Shown here piece after piece: positions 1-9,430 of a stretch of DNA of 62,071 nt (position 1 is the first letter of the stretch; the number at the start of each line of letters is the position of its first letter). The notes beneath the pieces are model-generated. The model did not search any database and was not told where the DNA came from. It saw only the letters and a program-made list of their open reading frames with translations. A program made the translations under genes and the position numbers. This DNA comes from a virus. The stretch lies in IMG/VR virus record IMGVR_UViG_3300025000_000102, positions 1 to 62,071 of that record, one strand, 5' to 3'.

Positions 1-49
1 TAATTCGCACGGATAAACTCCCTTTATCAAATTTTAGGAGGTGTTGGTC

Positions 50-625
50 ATGGGCCGCAATGGCCAACCAATAGATATACTAACGGCAAATGGAAAAAAA
101 CATCTTAGCAAGGAAGAAATTCAGCAACGTAAAGATTCAGAAATAAAAATTGGAACAGCGACAAAAATAAAACCTTTAAGATGTCCGGACTATGTAAAAA
201 AAGATGTCAACGCATTTAAGCGCTGGAAAGAAATTATCCAGATTTACAAAGATGTGGATTTTGTTTCATCCGGAGACATTGGCATGCTGGCTAGGTACTG
301 CGTGACCTACTCGGAATACATTGAATTGCTCGAAAGAAAAAAAAGGATTAATCGCATAAGTGAAGATAGTAACGATGTTGAGGATTATATCTTAGGTAGC
401 GAGGCATTCAACGATAGGATTAAAAACCGGCTATTAGATATGATTTCAACTGATGCAATTTTAAGAATCGATACAGCGATTAACAAGAAAATGGATATGC
501 TCATAAAAATGGAAGATAGGTCATTCTTGAACCCTCTAGCTAAGGTAAAGAATGTTCCTCAAAAGCCGAAAGAGGACAAGGCTCCGAGTAAGTTTGGTCG
601 CTTTGGGGCTGGTAAAAATGCTTGA
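50..625 (+). CDS. terS: Small terminase subunit (probable, P27-like)
   Basis: The small terminase recognises phage DNA and directs the large subunit to start packaging. The call rests mainly on position and size: a basic and acidic, mostly helical 191-residue protein immediately before a clear large terminase. The ATG at 50 was chosen because AGGAGGTG lies 7-14 bases upstream; an in-frame GTG at 41 overlaps that ribosome binding site. The C-terminal tail is lysine/proline rich, as is common in this family. The stop overlaps the start of the large terminase, so the two are translationally coupled. Confidence 0.75.
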   Translation: MGRNGQPIDILTANGKKHLSKEEIQQRKDSEIKIGTATKIKPLRCPDYVKKDVNAFKRWKEIIQIYKDVDFVSSGDIGMLARYCVTYSEYIELLERKKRINRISEDSNDVEDYILGSEAFNDRIKNRLLDMISTDAILRIDTAINKKMDMLIKMEDRSFLNPLAKVKNVPQKPKEDKAPSKFGRFGAGKNA

Positions 626-2360
626 CCGTCCGACTAAATTCGCAGAATCAGTTGTTAATAAAACGATAGATCGAGCCGTTGGTAAGACGGAAATACTATG
701 CTGCAAAAGGCATTTGAGAGATTTGGAACGTCAAGGAACGTCAGACTTCCCATACGTCTGGAATGTTGATAGAGCGCAAACACTTATCGACTTTGCCGAA
801 TCGTTAACACTCGCCGAAGGAGAAGAACCATTACCGCTTTATTGTTATCCGTTCCAAGATTTTATTTTTGGAAGTTGGCACGGTTGGGTTATTAAAGACA
901 CCGAATACCGTCGCTTTAGGACATCTTACGAGCAGGTAGCTAGGCAAAACGGAAAATCAATCGGTAATGCCGTACCATCTCTTTATTATGGTAATTTTGA
1001 CGGTTATCAATACCCGCAGATATACGCCACAGCTACAAAGGAACTCCAAGCCAAGATTGTCCTGAAAGAGTGTATCAAATTTATTAACGCCGATGAAGAA
1101 TTGAGTGGAACGAAGACCAAGGACGGTCTGTTTACAGTCAAGGACTATAAGAGCGAGATACTATGCAACATCACAAACGGGCTTATAAAGGCACTTGGGC
1201 GTGACACGGATAGCATCGATGGATTCAGACCGTACTTTGGAAGTGTTGATGAGTATCACAAACATAAGAGCAACCAAATGTACAAACTTTTGACTGGTGG
1301 AACAAAGAAACTTAAGCAATGCCTAATATCTGTTATAACCACAGCCGGATTTAACATTAACGGACCTTGTCGCGAACTCTACACTTACTGTAAAAATGTT
1401 CTTCATGGATTAGTCGATGACGAGACGCAATTTATTTACATTGCTGAGCTAGATGAAGAGGATATCAAAAAAGAAGAAGGTATCTATGACGAATCAGTAT
1501 GGTCAAAGGCTAGTCCGCTATGGACGCCTGAAACTCTAACCAGTTTAAGAGCGGATGCAGTAAAAGCAAAAGAAATGCAGGGTGAAGAACTTCGAGACTT
1601 CATGACCAAAGGTTTGAATATCTGGGTACAGTTCGCCGAATCTCAGTACATGAATCATGAGCACTGGAAAGCTTGTGAAAGCGAAACAACCTTGGAGGAT
1701 ATGAGAGGAAAAGAAGTTTATGTAGGATTGGATCTTTCGTCCGGAGGTGACTTAACGTCGCTAGGATTTGATTTTCCATTAGACATTGACGGGGAGCGGA
1801 AATACTTTGTTGATTCCCACAGCTTCATCCCATCCAAAAGGGTTGCGGATCATATGAAAACAGATAACGCGTCTTACGACATGTGGATAAAAGCCAAACT
1901 CTTGACCGTAACAGAAACCCTTGGGGGGGTAAAAACAGATTACAAATACATCATAGCTTACATGAAAGAAACAATTAAGAAATACAACTTTAAACTCAAA
2001 GGCATTGCGTATGACCCTCATAACGCGGATGCCTTTCTTTCTGACCTTGAGGAATTCGGTGTAGATTGCGTTGAAATAGTGCAGAGCGCCAAGAGTCTAA
2101 ATGATGCAACTGATGACTTTAGGCTAGAGGCAGAGGCTAAAAACATTATCTACGACAAGCGGAACAGGTTACTAACATGGAGTATTGCGAATGCAAAAAC
2201 CGTAAGTAATAGCTTCAGGGAAATCAAGATTGACAAGAACACCGAAGGAGCAAGGATAGACCCTGTTGCCGCGGTGATTGACGCTCATAAGTTAACTATT
2301 TCTCAAAATAAGAAGACGAAAAATGTTTACGAAAAACGCGGAATGCGCTCTCTGATGTAA
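618..2360 (+). CDS. terL: Large terminase subunit (ATPase and nuclease)
   Basis: This is the packaging motor that pumps DNA into the prohead and cuts it. About 580 residues, normal for the HK97-type family. Around residues 109-114 there is a Walker A-like motif ARQNGKS, and around residue 210 a Walker B-like SVDEYH. A nuclease-type motif VGLDLSSGGD near residue 370 begins the RNase H-like C-terminal domain. ATG 618 is preferred over the upstream in-frame start because it overlaps the terS stop and starts the conserved N-terminus. Portal follows after a short gap. Confidence 0.93.
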   Translation: MLDRPTKFAESVVNKTIDRAVGKTEILCCKRHLRDLERQGTSDFPYVWNVDRAQTLIDFAESLTLAEGEEPLPLYCYPFQDFIFGSWHGWVIKDTEYRRFRTSYEQVARQNGKSIGNAVPSLYYGNFDGYQYPQIYATATKELQAKIVLKECIKFINADEELSGTKTKDGLFTVKDYKSEILCNITNGLIKALGRDTDSIDGFRPYFGSVDEYHKHKSNQMYKLLTGGTKKLKQCLISVITTAGFNINGPCRELYTYCKNVLHGLVDDETQFIYIAELDEEDIKKEEGIYDESVWSKASPLWTPETLTSLRADAVKAKEMQGEELRDFMTKGLNIWVQFAESQYMNHEHWKACESETTLEDMRGKEVYVGLDLSSGGDLTSLGFDFPLDIDGERKYFVDSHSFIPSKRVADHMKTDNASYDMWIKAKLLTVTETLGGVKTDYKYIIAYMKETIKKYNFKLKGIAYDPHNADAFLSDLEEFGVDCVEIVQSAKSLNDATDDFRLEAEAKNIIYDKRNRLLTWSIANAKTVSNSFREIKIDKNTEGARIDPVAAVIDAHKLTISQNKKTKNVYEKRGMRSLM

Positions 2361-2393
2361 TAACACACACGCTTTAAAGGAGGTGGTAATCTT

Positions 2394-3656
2394 GTGAATC
2401 TAATCCAAAGAGCAAAGCTCTTATTCAATAACGGCTACTTCGAAGAATACGTCCGCAGATTCCAAGCGGGCGAAGACATGCCGGAAAGCGGTCACTCAGG
2501 CGTAGGGTCTGACACCGCCATGAAATATTCGGCGGTTTTTGCATGCTGTCGAGTCCTCGGGGAGACGTTCGCAAGCATGCCGGCCATGGAATACCGCAAG
2601 AGTCCTAACGGAGATAGGGAAACAACAAGAGACACAGCCGCCTTCGACATCCTACACAATGCTCCAAATGCTGAAATGGCACCGTTTAGTTTTAAGGAAT
2701 CCTGCATGATGAACCTAAATCTTGGTGGTAATGCAGTATCAGAGAGGCTTGTTAACAGGTTTGGGGACCTAGTGGGCCTGTATCCCTACAAATGGCAAAT
2801 GGTAGACATCGGCAGAGATTTGGAGACCAAGCAGCTCGTCTACACGGTGACAGATGGAGCAACACAGAAGAAGCTAAGACGAGATCAAGTATTTCATGTC
2901 CCTGGACTAAGTTTTGACGGGATTATTGGTCTATCTCCCATAGAGTACGCAGCAAATGCGATTACGCTGGGTAAGAGTTATGAGCAGTTTGGTGTTAACT
3001 TTTACAAAAACGGTGCGAACTCTTCCGGCGCGTTCAGCTTCCCTGGTGAGCTTGGGGAAGAATCGTTTCAAAGACTAAAGAAGGACCTGAAGGATAACTA
3101 TGCAGGCCTGAAAAACACAGGTACACCGATGTTGCTCGAAGGTGGCGGAGAGTTTAAGCAGTTTGCCATGAAACCTGCTGACGCCCAACTAATCGAGAAC
3201 AAGCGGTTCCAGGTCGAAGATGTTGCTCGGATGTATCGCACTCCGTTGCACTTGATCGGAGACTTGACTAGGTCCACGAATAACAATATTGAGCATCAAA
3301 GCTTAGAGTTTGTGATGTATACCATGTTGCCTTGGTTTAAGCGCTGGGAAGAGAACATCAATATGCAGTTACTCGCTCCGTCAGAGCGTAGGGCGGGGTA
3401 TTATATCGAGTTTAACGTTGCTGGTTTATTGCGAGGTGATGCAAAAAGCAGGGCTGAAGCTTATGCGGCAGGTCGCCAATGGGGTTGGCTTAGTGTTAAT
3501 GATATCCGGAAGCTTGAAAATATGCCACACATAGCCAATGGAGACATTTACCTACAACCTAGCAATATGATTGAGGCTGGTAAAGAGGTACAGGAAGCTG
3601 ACAAAAACAAAGGATTAGCAGAGGAAGTTTACAAAATGATTACCGAGAGGGGGTGA
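2394..3656 (+). CDS. Portal protein (HK97 family)
   Basis: The portal forms the twelve-subunit ring at one capsid vertex through which DNA enters and leaves. The 420-residue length and motifs are typical of HK97-type portals: an N-terminal stretch with SAVFACCRVLGE, a central ENKRFQVEDVARMYRTPLHLIG region and a NNNIEHQSLEFVMYTMLPW helix. The start is GTG after an AAAGGAGGTGG ribosome binding site. It overlaps the protease gene by 4 bases (GTGA), so the two are co-translated. Confidence 0.95.
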   Translation: MNLIQRAKLLFNNGYFEEYVRRFQAGEDMPESGHSGVGSDTAMKYSAVFACCRVLGETFASMPAMEYRKSPNGDRETTRDTAAFDILHNAPNAEMAPFSFKESCMMNLNLGGNAVSERLVNRFGDLVGLYPYKWQMVDIGRDLETKQLVYTVTDGATQKKLRRDQVFHVPGLSFDGIIGLSPIEYAANAITLGKSYEQFGVNFYKNGANSSGAFSFPGELGEESFQRLKKDLKDNYAGLKNTGTPMLLEGGGEFKQFAMKPADAQLIENKRFQVEDVARMYRTPLHLIGDLTRSTNNNIEHQSLEFVMYTMLPWFKRWEENINMQLLAPSERRAGYYIEFNVAGLLRGDAKSRAEAYAAGRQWGWLSVNDIRKLENMPHIANGDIYLQPSNMIEAGKEVQEADKNKGLAEEVYKMITERG

Positions 3657-4465
3657 AAATATTGCCGTTTTGGAACTTTGTTGAGTCTGGCGAGAATGAA
3701 GTAGAACTTCGTATCGAAGGCGAGATTGTAAGTGATGATGATATTTGGATTTATGAGTGGTTCGACATAAAAGCAACTTCACCAAACGCATTCAGATATG
3801 AGCTTGCTAGTCATGCAGGAAAAACAGTTAACGTCTGGATTGATAGTTGGGGAGGGGACACGACTGCCGCCGCAGGAATCTATAACGCTCTAAAAGAACA
3901 TAAGGGCAAAGTAGTAGGAAAGATCGACGGTAAAGCCGTTTCCGCTGCCTCCATTATAGCTATGGCATGTACTGAGTTGAAGATGTCACCAGTTGGTATC
4001 CTTATGATCCATAACCCGTGGACAGGCGTAAGGGGTGAGTCTAAGGATATGCGCCACATGGCTGATGTTTTGGACGAAGTCAAAGAAACCCTTATGAATG
4101 CCTATCAAATGAAAACCAAGAAGTCCAGAAAGAGCATTGCAGAAATGATGGACAATGAGACTTGGATGAGTCCAAAAACAGCTTTAGCAGAGGGATTTAT
4201 TGACGAGATCCTATACGCTAGCCCCGGTGAAGGTGAACCCGTTGAGAACTCTTTTATGATTGGGCGATTGGCAATACAAAATAGCGCAAATGAGGCAACT
4301 AGGCGGTTTATTGAGCAGTATACGAAGATAAAGGCTAGTGAGCCGCCACCTGAGCCTACTCCTGAACCAGAACCCATCCCCGACCCACAACCGGACCTGC
4401 AAGCCCTAGCTACCTTATACCAAGCAAAATTAAAAAATCTGAGGAGGAAGCAAAATGAACTTTAA
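3653..4465 (+). CDS. Prohead protease, ClpP-type
   Basis: A serine protease of the ClpP/S14 fold that matures the capsid by cleaving scaffold parts. The serine lies in the AVSAASIIAMA stretch (near residue 100), and the histidine in LMIHNPW about 25 residues later, matching the S14 Ser-His order. GTG start overlaps the portal stop. The last 60 residues are a proline/glutamate-rich tail (repeats of PEP-like units) that is not part of the catalytic fold. It overlaps the capsid gene by 11 bases. Confidence 0.92.
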   Translation: MKILPFWNFVESGENEVELRIEGEIVSDDDIWIYEWFDIKATSPNAFRYELASHAGKTVNVWIDSWGGDTTAAAGIYNALKEHKGKVVGKIDGKAVSAASIIAMACTELKMSPVGILMIHNPWTGVRGESKDMRHMADVLDEVKETLMNAYQMKTKKSRKSIAEMMDNETWMSPKTALAEGFIDEILYASPGEGEPVENSFMIGRLAIQNSANEATRRFIEQYTKIKASEPPPEPTPEPEPIPDPQPDLQALATLYQAKLKNLRRKQNEL

Positions 4466-5771
4466 GGAAATGCTCAAAGCCAAACTAGCCGAACAAGAGG
4501 CTCTAATCAATAAGGCGATCACCGAAAACAGGGCCATGACGCCAGAGGAACAGGCCGCAAACGATGCATTGGAGATCGAAATCACGAACCTTGAGAAAAC
4601 AATCCTTGCACAGGCTGCAATGGAAGCAAGAATTGCCGCGAACAAGGAACCAGTCAACGAACCTCTCTACGCACAACCTAAGTCCGCATCCAGCGTAACC
4701 GATATCACCCGTGAAATCTTCGGTAGTGTAGGTGGGTACTTCCAAGCGGTCCATAAATCCAAGAATGAGTCTGAATATGGAGAGAAATTGGCTAAATTGA
4801 ACACCGAAGTGCTTAAGGTTTCTAATGCGGCAGGAATGAATGAGTCAACCCCTGCTGATGGCGGTGTGTTAGTAGGAACTGATGTCTCGACTGTTTTGCT
4901 AGAAAAAGCCTACGAAACAGGAAAGCTTGTCAGTAGGGCGTTTAAGTTGAAGATTAGTCAGGGATCTAATTCTACGTCCATCTTAGCCGCAGACGATAGT
5001 AGCCGGGTAAGTGGGAGTAGATATGGAGGAGTTACTGCGTATTGGCAGGGGGAAGCTGAAAAAATGCTTGCCTCAAAGCTAAAGCACAGCACCATAGATC
5101 TAAAACTAAAAAATCTTAATGCATTAATCTATGTCACAAATGACAATCTTGAAGACGCATCCCAGTTGGAGTCTATAATCATGAAAAGATTCCCGGAAGA
5201 ATTTGGGTTTAAGTTGGACGAATCAATAATAAATGGCACTGGAGCCGGTATGCCTCTTGGTATTAGTAAGTCTGGTTCGTTAGTTGAAGTACCAAAGGAA
5301 GTTGGTCAAGTGGCAAAAACTATTTTGGCGGAAAACATCATCAAAATGTACGCAAGATTTGACGGAAATCCATCAACCTCTGTATGGGTAGTCAATCGCG
5401 ATACCCTCCCTCAAATTGTCACCATGAGCATTGCAATCGGCACTGGCGGAGTGCTTGTCTATATGCCTCCAACGGGGATCGCGGGGAATATCTACGGAAC
5501 ACTATTCGGAATACCAGTTATACCCATTGAGCAGTGTGAAACTCTCGGAACATCCGGTGACATCATGCTGGTCGATATGAGTCAATATGCCATGGCGGAC
5601 AAAGGTTCCTTGAAAACGGCTGCTTCTATGCACGTACGTTTTGAGTACAACGAGATGGCCTTCCGATTCACTTATCGCGCAGATGGACAACCACTTAAAA
5701 CTAAGGCAACCACTCCGTTTCGAGGCGCCGACACCGTATCTCCCTTTGTAACTCTAGCAACACGCGGCTAG
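4455..5771 (+). CDS. Major capsid protein (HK97 fold)
   Basis: The shell protein of the head. 438 residues. The first ~60-70 residues are a charged, coiled-coil-like segment (many Lys, Glu, Ala), as in the HK97 delta/scaffold domain that the upstream protease removes. The rest shows the usual capsid features, such as NESTPADGGVLVGTDV (N-arm/E-loop region) and GRAIAIDESIINGTG-like motifs, here KLDESIINGTGAGMPLGI. The RBS GAGGAGG lies just upstream, inside the end of the protease gene. Confidence 0.95.
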   Translation: MNFKEMLKAKLAEQEALINKAITENRAMTPEEQAANDALEIEITNLEKTILAQAAMEARIAANKEPVNEPLYAQPKSASSVTDITREIFGSVGGYFQAVHKSKNESEYGEKLAKLNTEVLKVSNAAGMNESTPADGGVLVGTDVSTVLLEKAYETGKLVSRAFKLKISQGSNSTSILAADDSSRVSGSRYGGVTAYWQGEAEKMLASKLKHSTIDLKLKNLNALIYVTNDNLEDASQLESIIMKRFPEEFGFKLDESIINGTGAGMPLGISKSGSLVEVPKEVGQVAKTILAENIIKMYARFDGNPSTSVWVVNRDTLPQIVTMSIAIGTGGVLVYMPPTGIAGNIYGTLFGIPVIPIEQCETLGTSGDIMLVDMSQYAMADKGSLKTAASMHVRFEYNEMAFRFTYRADGQPLKTKATTPFRGADTVSPFVTLATRG

Positions 5772-5790
5772 GATAATTAGCGAACAGAAA

Positions 5791-5816
5791 GGAGCCAATC
5801 ACGGCTCCTTAATCTA
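5791..5816 (+). terminator. Hairpin after capsid gene (weak terminator)
   Basis: AGGAGCC and GGCTCCT form a 7-bp perfect stem with a 6-nt loop, followed by only a short T-containing tail (TTAATCT). It probably reduces read-through, or stabilises the abundant capsid mRNA, rather than fully ending transcription. Confidence 0.5.
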
Positions 5817-5836
5817 AAATTGGAGGGATAACCACA

Positions 5837-6298
5837 ATGAAACGATACAACCATGTAGTCAATGCCTTGGTACCCGTTGCTGATGCATTCACGGGCACAA
5901 AATACACCGATGTGATCAATATGAAGAACTGGAATCATATCCAATTCGTGATTCAGAAAGCCGCCGGAGCAGTAGGAACAGCAACAATCACAGTCGAAGC
6001 GTGCGACGATGTTGTACCTACAAATGTGAGTGCAGTGCCTTTTAAATACCAGAAATGCACGACAGGAGATACCTTTGGAGCATTAACAACCGTTGAAGCA
6101 ACAGGCTTTGCCACCACAGCCGGAGCCAATCAGATGTACAAGATCGAGGTTGATTCCGATGCCCTGGTAGTGTCTGGATACAGCTACATTCGCCTAAAGT
6201 CCGTAGAGGTCGTTGACGATCCGGTCCTTGGGGGAATCCTCGCTGTACTAACGGAGCCGCGATACAGCAACGAAGTAGCTGATACCACAATCGTCTAA
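5837..6298 (+). CDS. Structural protein of the head region, possible decoration protein
   Basis: 153 residues, not recognised by name. It is rich in Val, Thr and Ala with alternating beta-like patterns and lacks cysteine-based metal sites. It lies between the capsid gene and the head-tail connector genes, where decoration or head-stabilising proteins are usually encoded. Start ATG has a GGAGGGATAACC upstream. The function is inferred only from position and composition. Confidence 0.6.
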   Translation: MKRYNHVVNALVPVADAFTGTKYTDVINMKNWNHIQFVIQKAAGAVGTATITVEACDDVVPTNVSAVPFKYQKCTTGDTFGALTTVEATGFATTAGANQMYKIEVDSDALVVSGYSYIRLKSVEVVDDPVLGGILAVLTEPRYSNEVADTTIV

Positions 6299-6320
6299 AG
6301 AGAGTGGAAGGAGAAATAAT

Positions 6321-6815
6321 ATGCCAGCAGTAAATATAGGGTGCAAATGGGTCGCAGGAATTATGCACTTTTTCAATAAAGCAACCGGGGATACTGTACT
6401 TAGTGTTAACCCTGCAGGTGACGTCGAACTCGGAACATCCCAATTCCTTAAAAACTCAGTCTTCACGGTCACAATTCCTGAAGTCGCGGCAGCTGACATT
6501 GCGAAAACGTTTTTCGTCGCTCCTGCTGCCTGTGAAACTATAGCGGCAAGCGAGCGGCATGTAACTGTTGCGGGTCAGGCAGGGACGTTGCAAATTGAGA
6601 AACTAAATACAGGTGAAGCCCCTGGAGCCGGTGATGTAATCTTAGCTGCAGCCTTCGATCTTACTAGTGTTGCAAACACGACCGTTACTAAAGTAGCTGT
6701 AGCGGATGGCAAGGAGCAATTAGTAGCCGGCGATGCGCTCTGTCTTAAACTAGCAAGTGGGAATGCGGCGAGTTACGCATTGGGCACAATTACCGTCACA
6801 ATGAAATGGCTATAA
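6321..6815 (+). CDS. Structural protein, possible head decoration or fibre
   Basis: 164 residues, Ala/Thr/Val-rich and beta-strand-like throughout, e.g. FTVTIPEVAAADI and GDVILAAAFDL. It sits second after the capsid gene and has its own good RBS (GGAAGGAG). Proteins of this type commonly decorate the capsid surface. I do not recognise a named family. It is transcribed together with the connector genes that follow. Confidence 0.6.
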   Translation: MPAVNIGCKWVAGIMHFFNKATGDTVLSVNPAGDVELGTSQFLKNSVFTVTIPEVAAADIAKTFFVAPAACETIAASERHVTVAGQAGTLQIEKLNTGEAPGAGDVILAAAFDLTSVANTTVTKVAVADGKEQLVAGDALCLKLASGNAASYALGTITVTMKWL

Positions 6816-6831
6816 GCCTGGGGGTGATGGT

Positions 6832-7422
6832 ATGAATCTAGTCTTAAAAACCCCTCCATCCATTGAACCCCTTACGCTCGCGGAAATCAAAGAATACCTA
6901 CGACTCGACGCTGACGACACATCCGAAGATAGCGACCTGACGGCATATCTAACGGCAGCCCGGGAATATTGCGAAACGTTCCAGAACCGAGCTTATATTA
7001 CCCAGACATGGGGGTTAAGCTTTGATTCATGGCCCTGCAGTGTGATTGAGTTGCCGAAAGGTAGTTTACAAACGGTTGATGCTGTGAGTTATAAAGAATC
7101 GGACGGAGTCACAACGGAGTTAGCGGAGAATACGGACTACGTGTACAGTACGCGCGGCATACTCGGGAGACTTACCCCAGCTTATGGGAAATCATGGCCG
7201 TCGTTCACACCATTTCCCCTCGATGCTGTGGTAATTGAGTTTACTTGCGGCTATGGCGACGAGGCCGCGAGTATACCAGCAAAGGTTATACACGCAATCA
7301 AGCTACTTATTAGCCACTGGTACGAACACAGAACACCTCTTTCAGAGACAAATCAGGCCCCTGAAGAAATAGCGTTTACGGTATCCTCGTTATTGTGGCA
7401 AAATCGCATAATGAATGCGTAG
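6832..7422 (+). CDS. Head-tail connector protein (gp6/YqbG-like)
   Basis: Adaptor ring protein that binds beneath the portal. The N-terminal segment PPSIEPLTLAEIKEYLRLD followed by a second helix with YLTAAREYCETFQNRAYITQTW is the hallmark of the gp6-like connector family: short helices with an aromatic TW motif. 196 residues. Order after capsid and before head closure fits. Confidence 0.88.
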   Translation: MNLVLKTPPSIEPLTLAEIKEYLRLDADDTSEDSDLTAYLTAAREYCETFQNRAYITQTWGLSFDSWPCSVIELPKGSLQTVDAVSYKESDGVTTELAENTDYVYSTRGILGRLTPAYGKSWPSFTPFPLDAVVIEFTCGYGDEAASIPAKVIHAIKLLISHWYEHRTPLSETNQAPEEIAFTVSSLLWQNRIMNA

Positions 7423-7433
7423 GTGGTATTGAT

Positions 7434-7754
7434 ATGGATCCTGGGAAACTAAGGCATAAAGTTACTATTCAGCAACAAGGTGAGTCCACTAAGGACGGCT
7501 ATGGTGCTCTGGTAGAGAACTGGACAGACGTTAAAACTGTTCGCGCATCCGTCGAACCCCTATCCGGTCGAGAGTTATTCGCGGCCCAACAAGTCCATTC
7601 CGAAACAACAACGCGTATCGCAATAAGGTATCGCGCTGGAATAGCGTCGAAGATGCGCGTTGTGTATGGCACTCGGATATACGATATCTTAGCCCCAATC
7701 GACCCCGAAGAACGACACCGGGAACTCCGTCTGATGTGTAAGGAGTTGATTTAA
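7434..7754 (+). CDS. Head closure / head-tail adaptor protein
   Basis: 106 residues, with the family pattern: an N-terminal PGKLRHKVTIQQ strand, the ENWTDVKTVRASVEPLSGRE central segment, and a final ...ILAPIDPEERHRELRLMCKE. This matches SPP1 gp16-like head closure proteins that seal the filled head. ATG 7434 is preferred over an upstream in-frame start because the conserved N-terminus starts there. Its stop touches the next gene. Confidence 0.88.
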   Translation: MDPGKLRHKVTIQQQGESTKDGYGALVENWTDVKTVRASVEPLSGRELFAAQQVHSETTTRIAIRYRAGIASKMRVVYGTRIYDILAPIDPEERHRELRLMCKELI

Positions 7755-8261
7755 ATGCCTGTACTTGGAATGAGGTCGCTTCTGACAACTAACGGCAGAA
7801 ACTCAATACTAGGAGCGTCATCTAATGGCAGGAATGCAATCGTCGGAGTCAGAGAGGTCCAAAAACTCTTTGAACAAGTTGGTAAAGCTCCTGCTAAGGT
7901 GTTAAATAAAGCAGTTCGCAAGGGCGGCAACGTAGTTATGAAAGCCGCCAAAGACAATGCGAGTAAATTCGAAAACCCTACTGGATCTCTCCGGAACAAC
8001 ATCGTAATGAGAGCTGAGAGAAGTAAAAAAGGGAAAAAAGTATATCAAATTTTTGTAGCAAGCCATCCTCATTTTGTTAAGATTAGTAAGGCTGGAAAGC
8101 GGTCGTTTTATCCGGCCTCTATGGAATATGGATGGACGGATCAAAACGGAAAATACCATCCTGGCTATCGGTACATGAGGAAAGCGGCAGAAGAGAATGC
8201 TGGGATTGTGAAAGGCTTAATACTTGAAGTTATGGCTAGTGAACTAGACAGATTGAGGTGA
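7755..8261 (+). CDS. HK97 gp10-like tail/neck protein
   Basis: 168 residues with the basic N-terminal helical section (KVLNKAVRKGGNVVMKAAKDNA) and the C-terminal YRYMRKAAEENA motif that identify HK97-gp10-like neck proteins, which join head to tail. It follows head closure with no spacer. The first ~30 residues are a serine/arginine-rich extension, so a slightly later start is possible. Confidence 0.85.
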   Translation: MPVLGMRSLLTTNGRNSILGASSNGRNAIVGVREVQKLFEQVGKAPAKVLNKAVRKGGNVVMKAAKDNASKFENPTGSLRNNIVMRAERSKKGKKVYQIFVASHPHFVKISKAGKRSFYPASMEYGWTDQNGKYHPGYRYMRKAAEENAGIVKGLILEVMASELDRLR

Positions 8262-8265
8262 TATT

Positions 8266-8652
8266 GTGGATTTCGAACAAGGCCTAACGGTGGAATTATC
8301 CAGCATACTTGGCCTAACAGGGAAGGTATCCCCAATCATGGCAGCACAAGGGACTAAAGCGCCATACCTTATATACACCTTAACCAGCACAGATCGAGTT
8401 AAAACCCTCTCCGGTCATGACGGCCTTGTCGAGTCGCAATATCAACTCGATCTATACCACACCAGTTACGCAAGCCTTAAGGCCTTGAAAAAACTCGTAA
8501 TCGCGAACATTAAGACCTACGATCTGCGCAACATTGGAGGAACTGGACCGTTTATCCAGCAGGTAGGGGTCATTACCGACTTTGAGACGTATGAGGATGG
8601 TGTCGAGCTTTACAAGGGAATTATCGAATTTAACGTAAATTACACAGAATAG
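8266..8652 (+). CDS. Tail completion / terminator protein (DUF3168-like)
   Basis: 128 residues. The pattern of an N-terminal helix, a GTKAPYLIYTLTST strand, a YQLDLYHTSYASLKALKKLV segment and a final beta strand ending in INFNVNYTE-like residues fits tail completion proteins that cap the tail tube and set the tail-head interface. GTG start after GAGGTGATATT. Confidence 0.85.
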   Translation: MDFEQGLTVELSSILGLTGKVSPIMAAQGTKAPYLIYTLTSTDRVKTLSGHDGLVESQYQLDLYHTSYASLKALKKLVIANIKTYDLRNIGGTGPFIQQVGVITDFETYEDGVELYKGIIEFNVNYTE

Positions 8653-8663
8653 GAGGTCTGAAT

Positions 8664-9074
8664 ATGACAGTTAGCAAAGCACTCGGAACAACCCTAAAAC
8701 AAGGAACCACGACTATTGGAAAATTAACGAGCATCTCTTCGCCTGAAAAAACTGCAGACACCAAGGAAGTGACTACCCTTGACGTAACCGATGGTTATAA
8801 GAAGTATATCCAAGGCCTGAAGGATGGCGGAGAGGTTACAGTTACCGGATTCTTTGACATCACGGATACGGGACAATTAGCCCTAGATACCGTCTTTGAG
8901 GCTGGTACGATTGACACATACATCATAACATTCCCTGCAGCAATTGACGCAACGTTTACTTTCAGCGGGATTGTGACAAAGTACGCGGTTGGTGAAGCTA
9001 ATCTGGAAGATCCGCTGGACTTCGAGGCGACGATTAAGGTTAGCGGAAAACCTGTTTTGGCTGTAATAGTGTAA
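8664..9074 (+). CDS. Major tail tube protein
   Basis: 136 residues building the tail tube by hexamer stacking. The N-terminal ALGTTLKQGTTTIGKLTSI and the EVTVTGFFD beta-rich region resemble siphovirus tail tube proteins (phage_TTP families). It sits directly upstream of small tail genes and the tail chaperone pair, the usual place. Good RBS (AGGAGG). Confidence 0.88.
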   Translation: MTVSKALGTTLKQGTTTIGKLTSISSPEKTADTKEVTTLDVTDGYKKYIQGLKDGGEVTVTGFFDITDTGQLALDTVFEAGTIDTYIITFPAAIDATFTFSGIVTKYAVGEANLEDPLDFEATIKVSGKPVLAVIV

Positions 9075-9097
9075 GGTGAAGGAGGACGGGGCTGCCG

Positions 9098-9430
9098 TTG
9101 GTGGTAGCCCCTAAAATTGTTATGATTATAGGTGGAGATGAAGGCATAGAAATGGTTATTCCATTGGACAGGTTAACAACTTTAATAAAGACCCCCGACG
9201 TGAAGTTGAAAATTGAATCAGAAAGAAGGCCTAACGGAACAAAAGTTTTTATTAACGATACGAATGTGGGATCTATCTGTACCGGTATTTCAGTAAAATT
9301 TGATATTGGAGCGATACCCGAGGCTACAATATCGTTAATTCCTAAAGTTGTAGAAATAGAATCTGACGTGAACCTATTCGTAAAAATCGGTGAAAAGAAA
9401 TACAGACTTTTGGAGGAAAACGATGGCTAA
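9098..9430 (+). CDS. Hypothetical protein in tail region
   Basis: 110 residues, unrecognised. It is mainly beta-like with charged residues. TTG 9098 is one possible start after a GAAGGAGG; an in-frame ATG lies at 9122 with no RBS. The stretch around the start (9089-9112) forms a 6-bp GGGGCT/AGCCCC hairpin, so initiation could be structure-controlled. Overlaps the next gene. Confidence 0.55.
   Translation: MVVAPKIVMIIGGDEGIEMVIPLDRLTTLIKTPDVKLKIESERRPNGTKVFINDTNVGSICTGISVKFDIGAIPEATISLIPKVVEIESDVNLFVKIGEKKYRLLEENDG

Noticed and set aside
5502-5690. Minus-strand ORFs inside capsid and other structural genes
   Set aside because: They lie wholly within strong plus-strand genes, have no RBS and show no family pattern.
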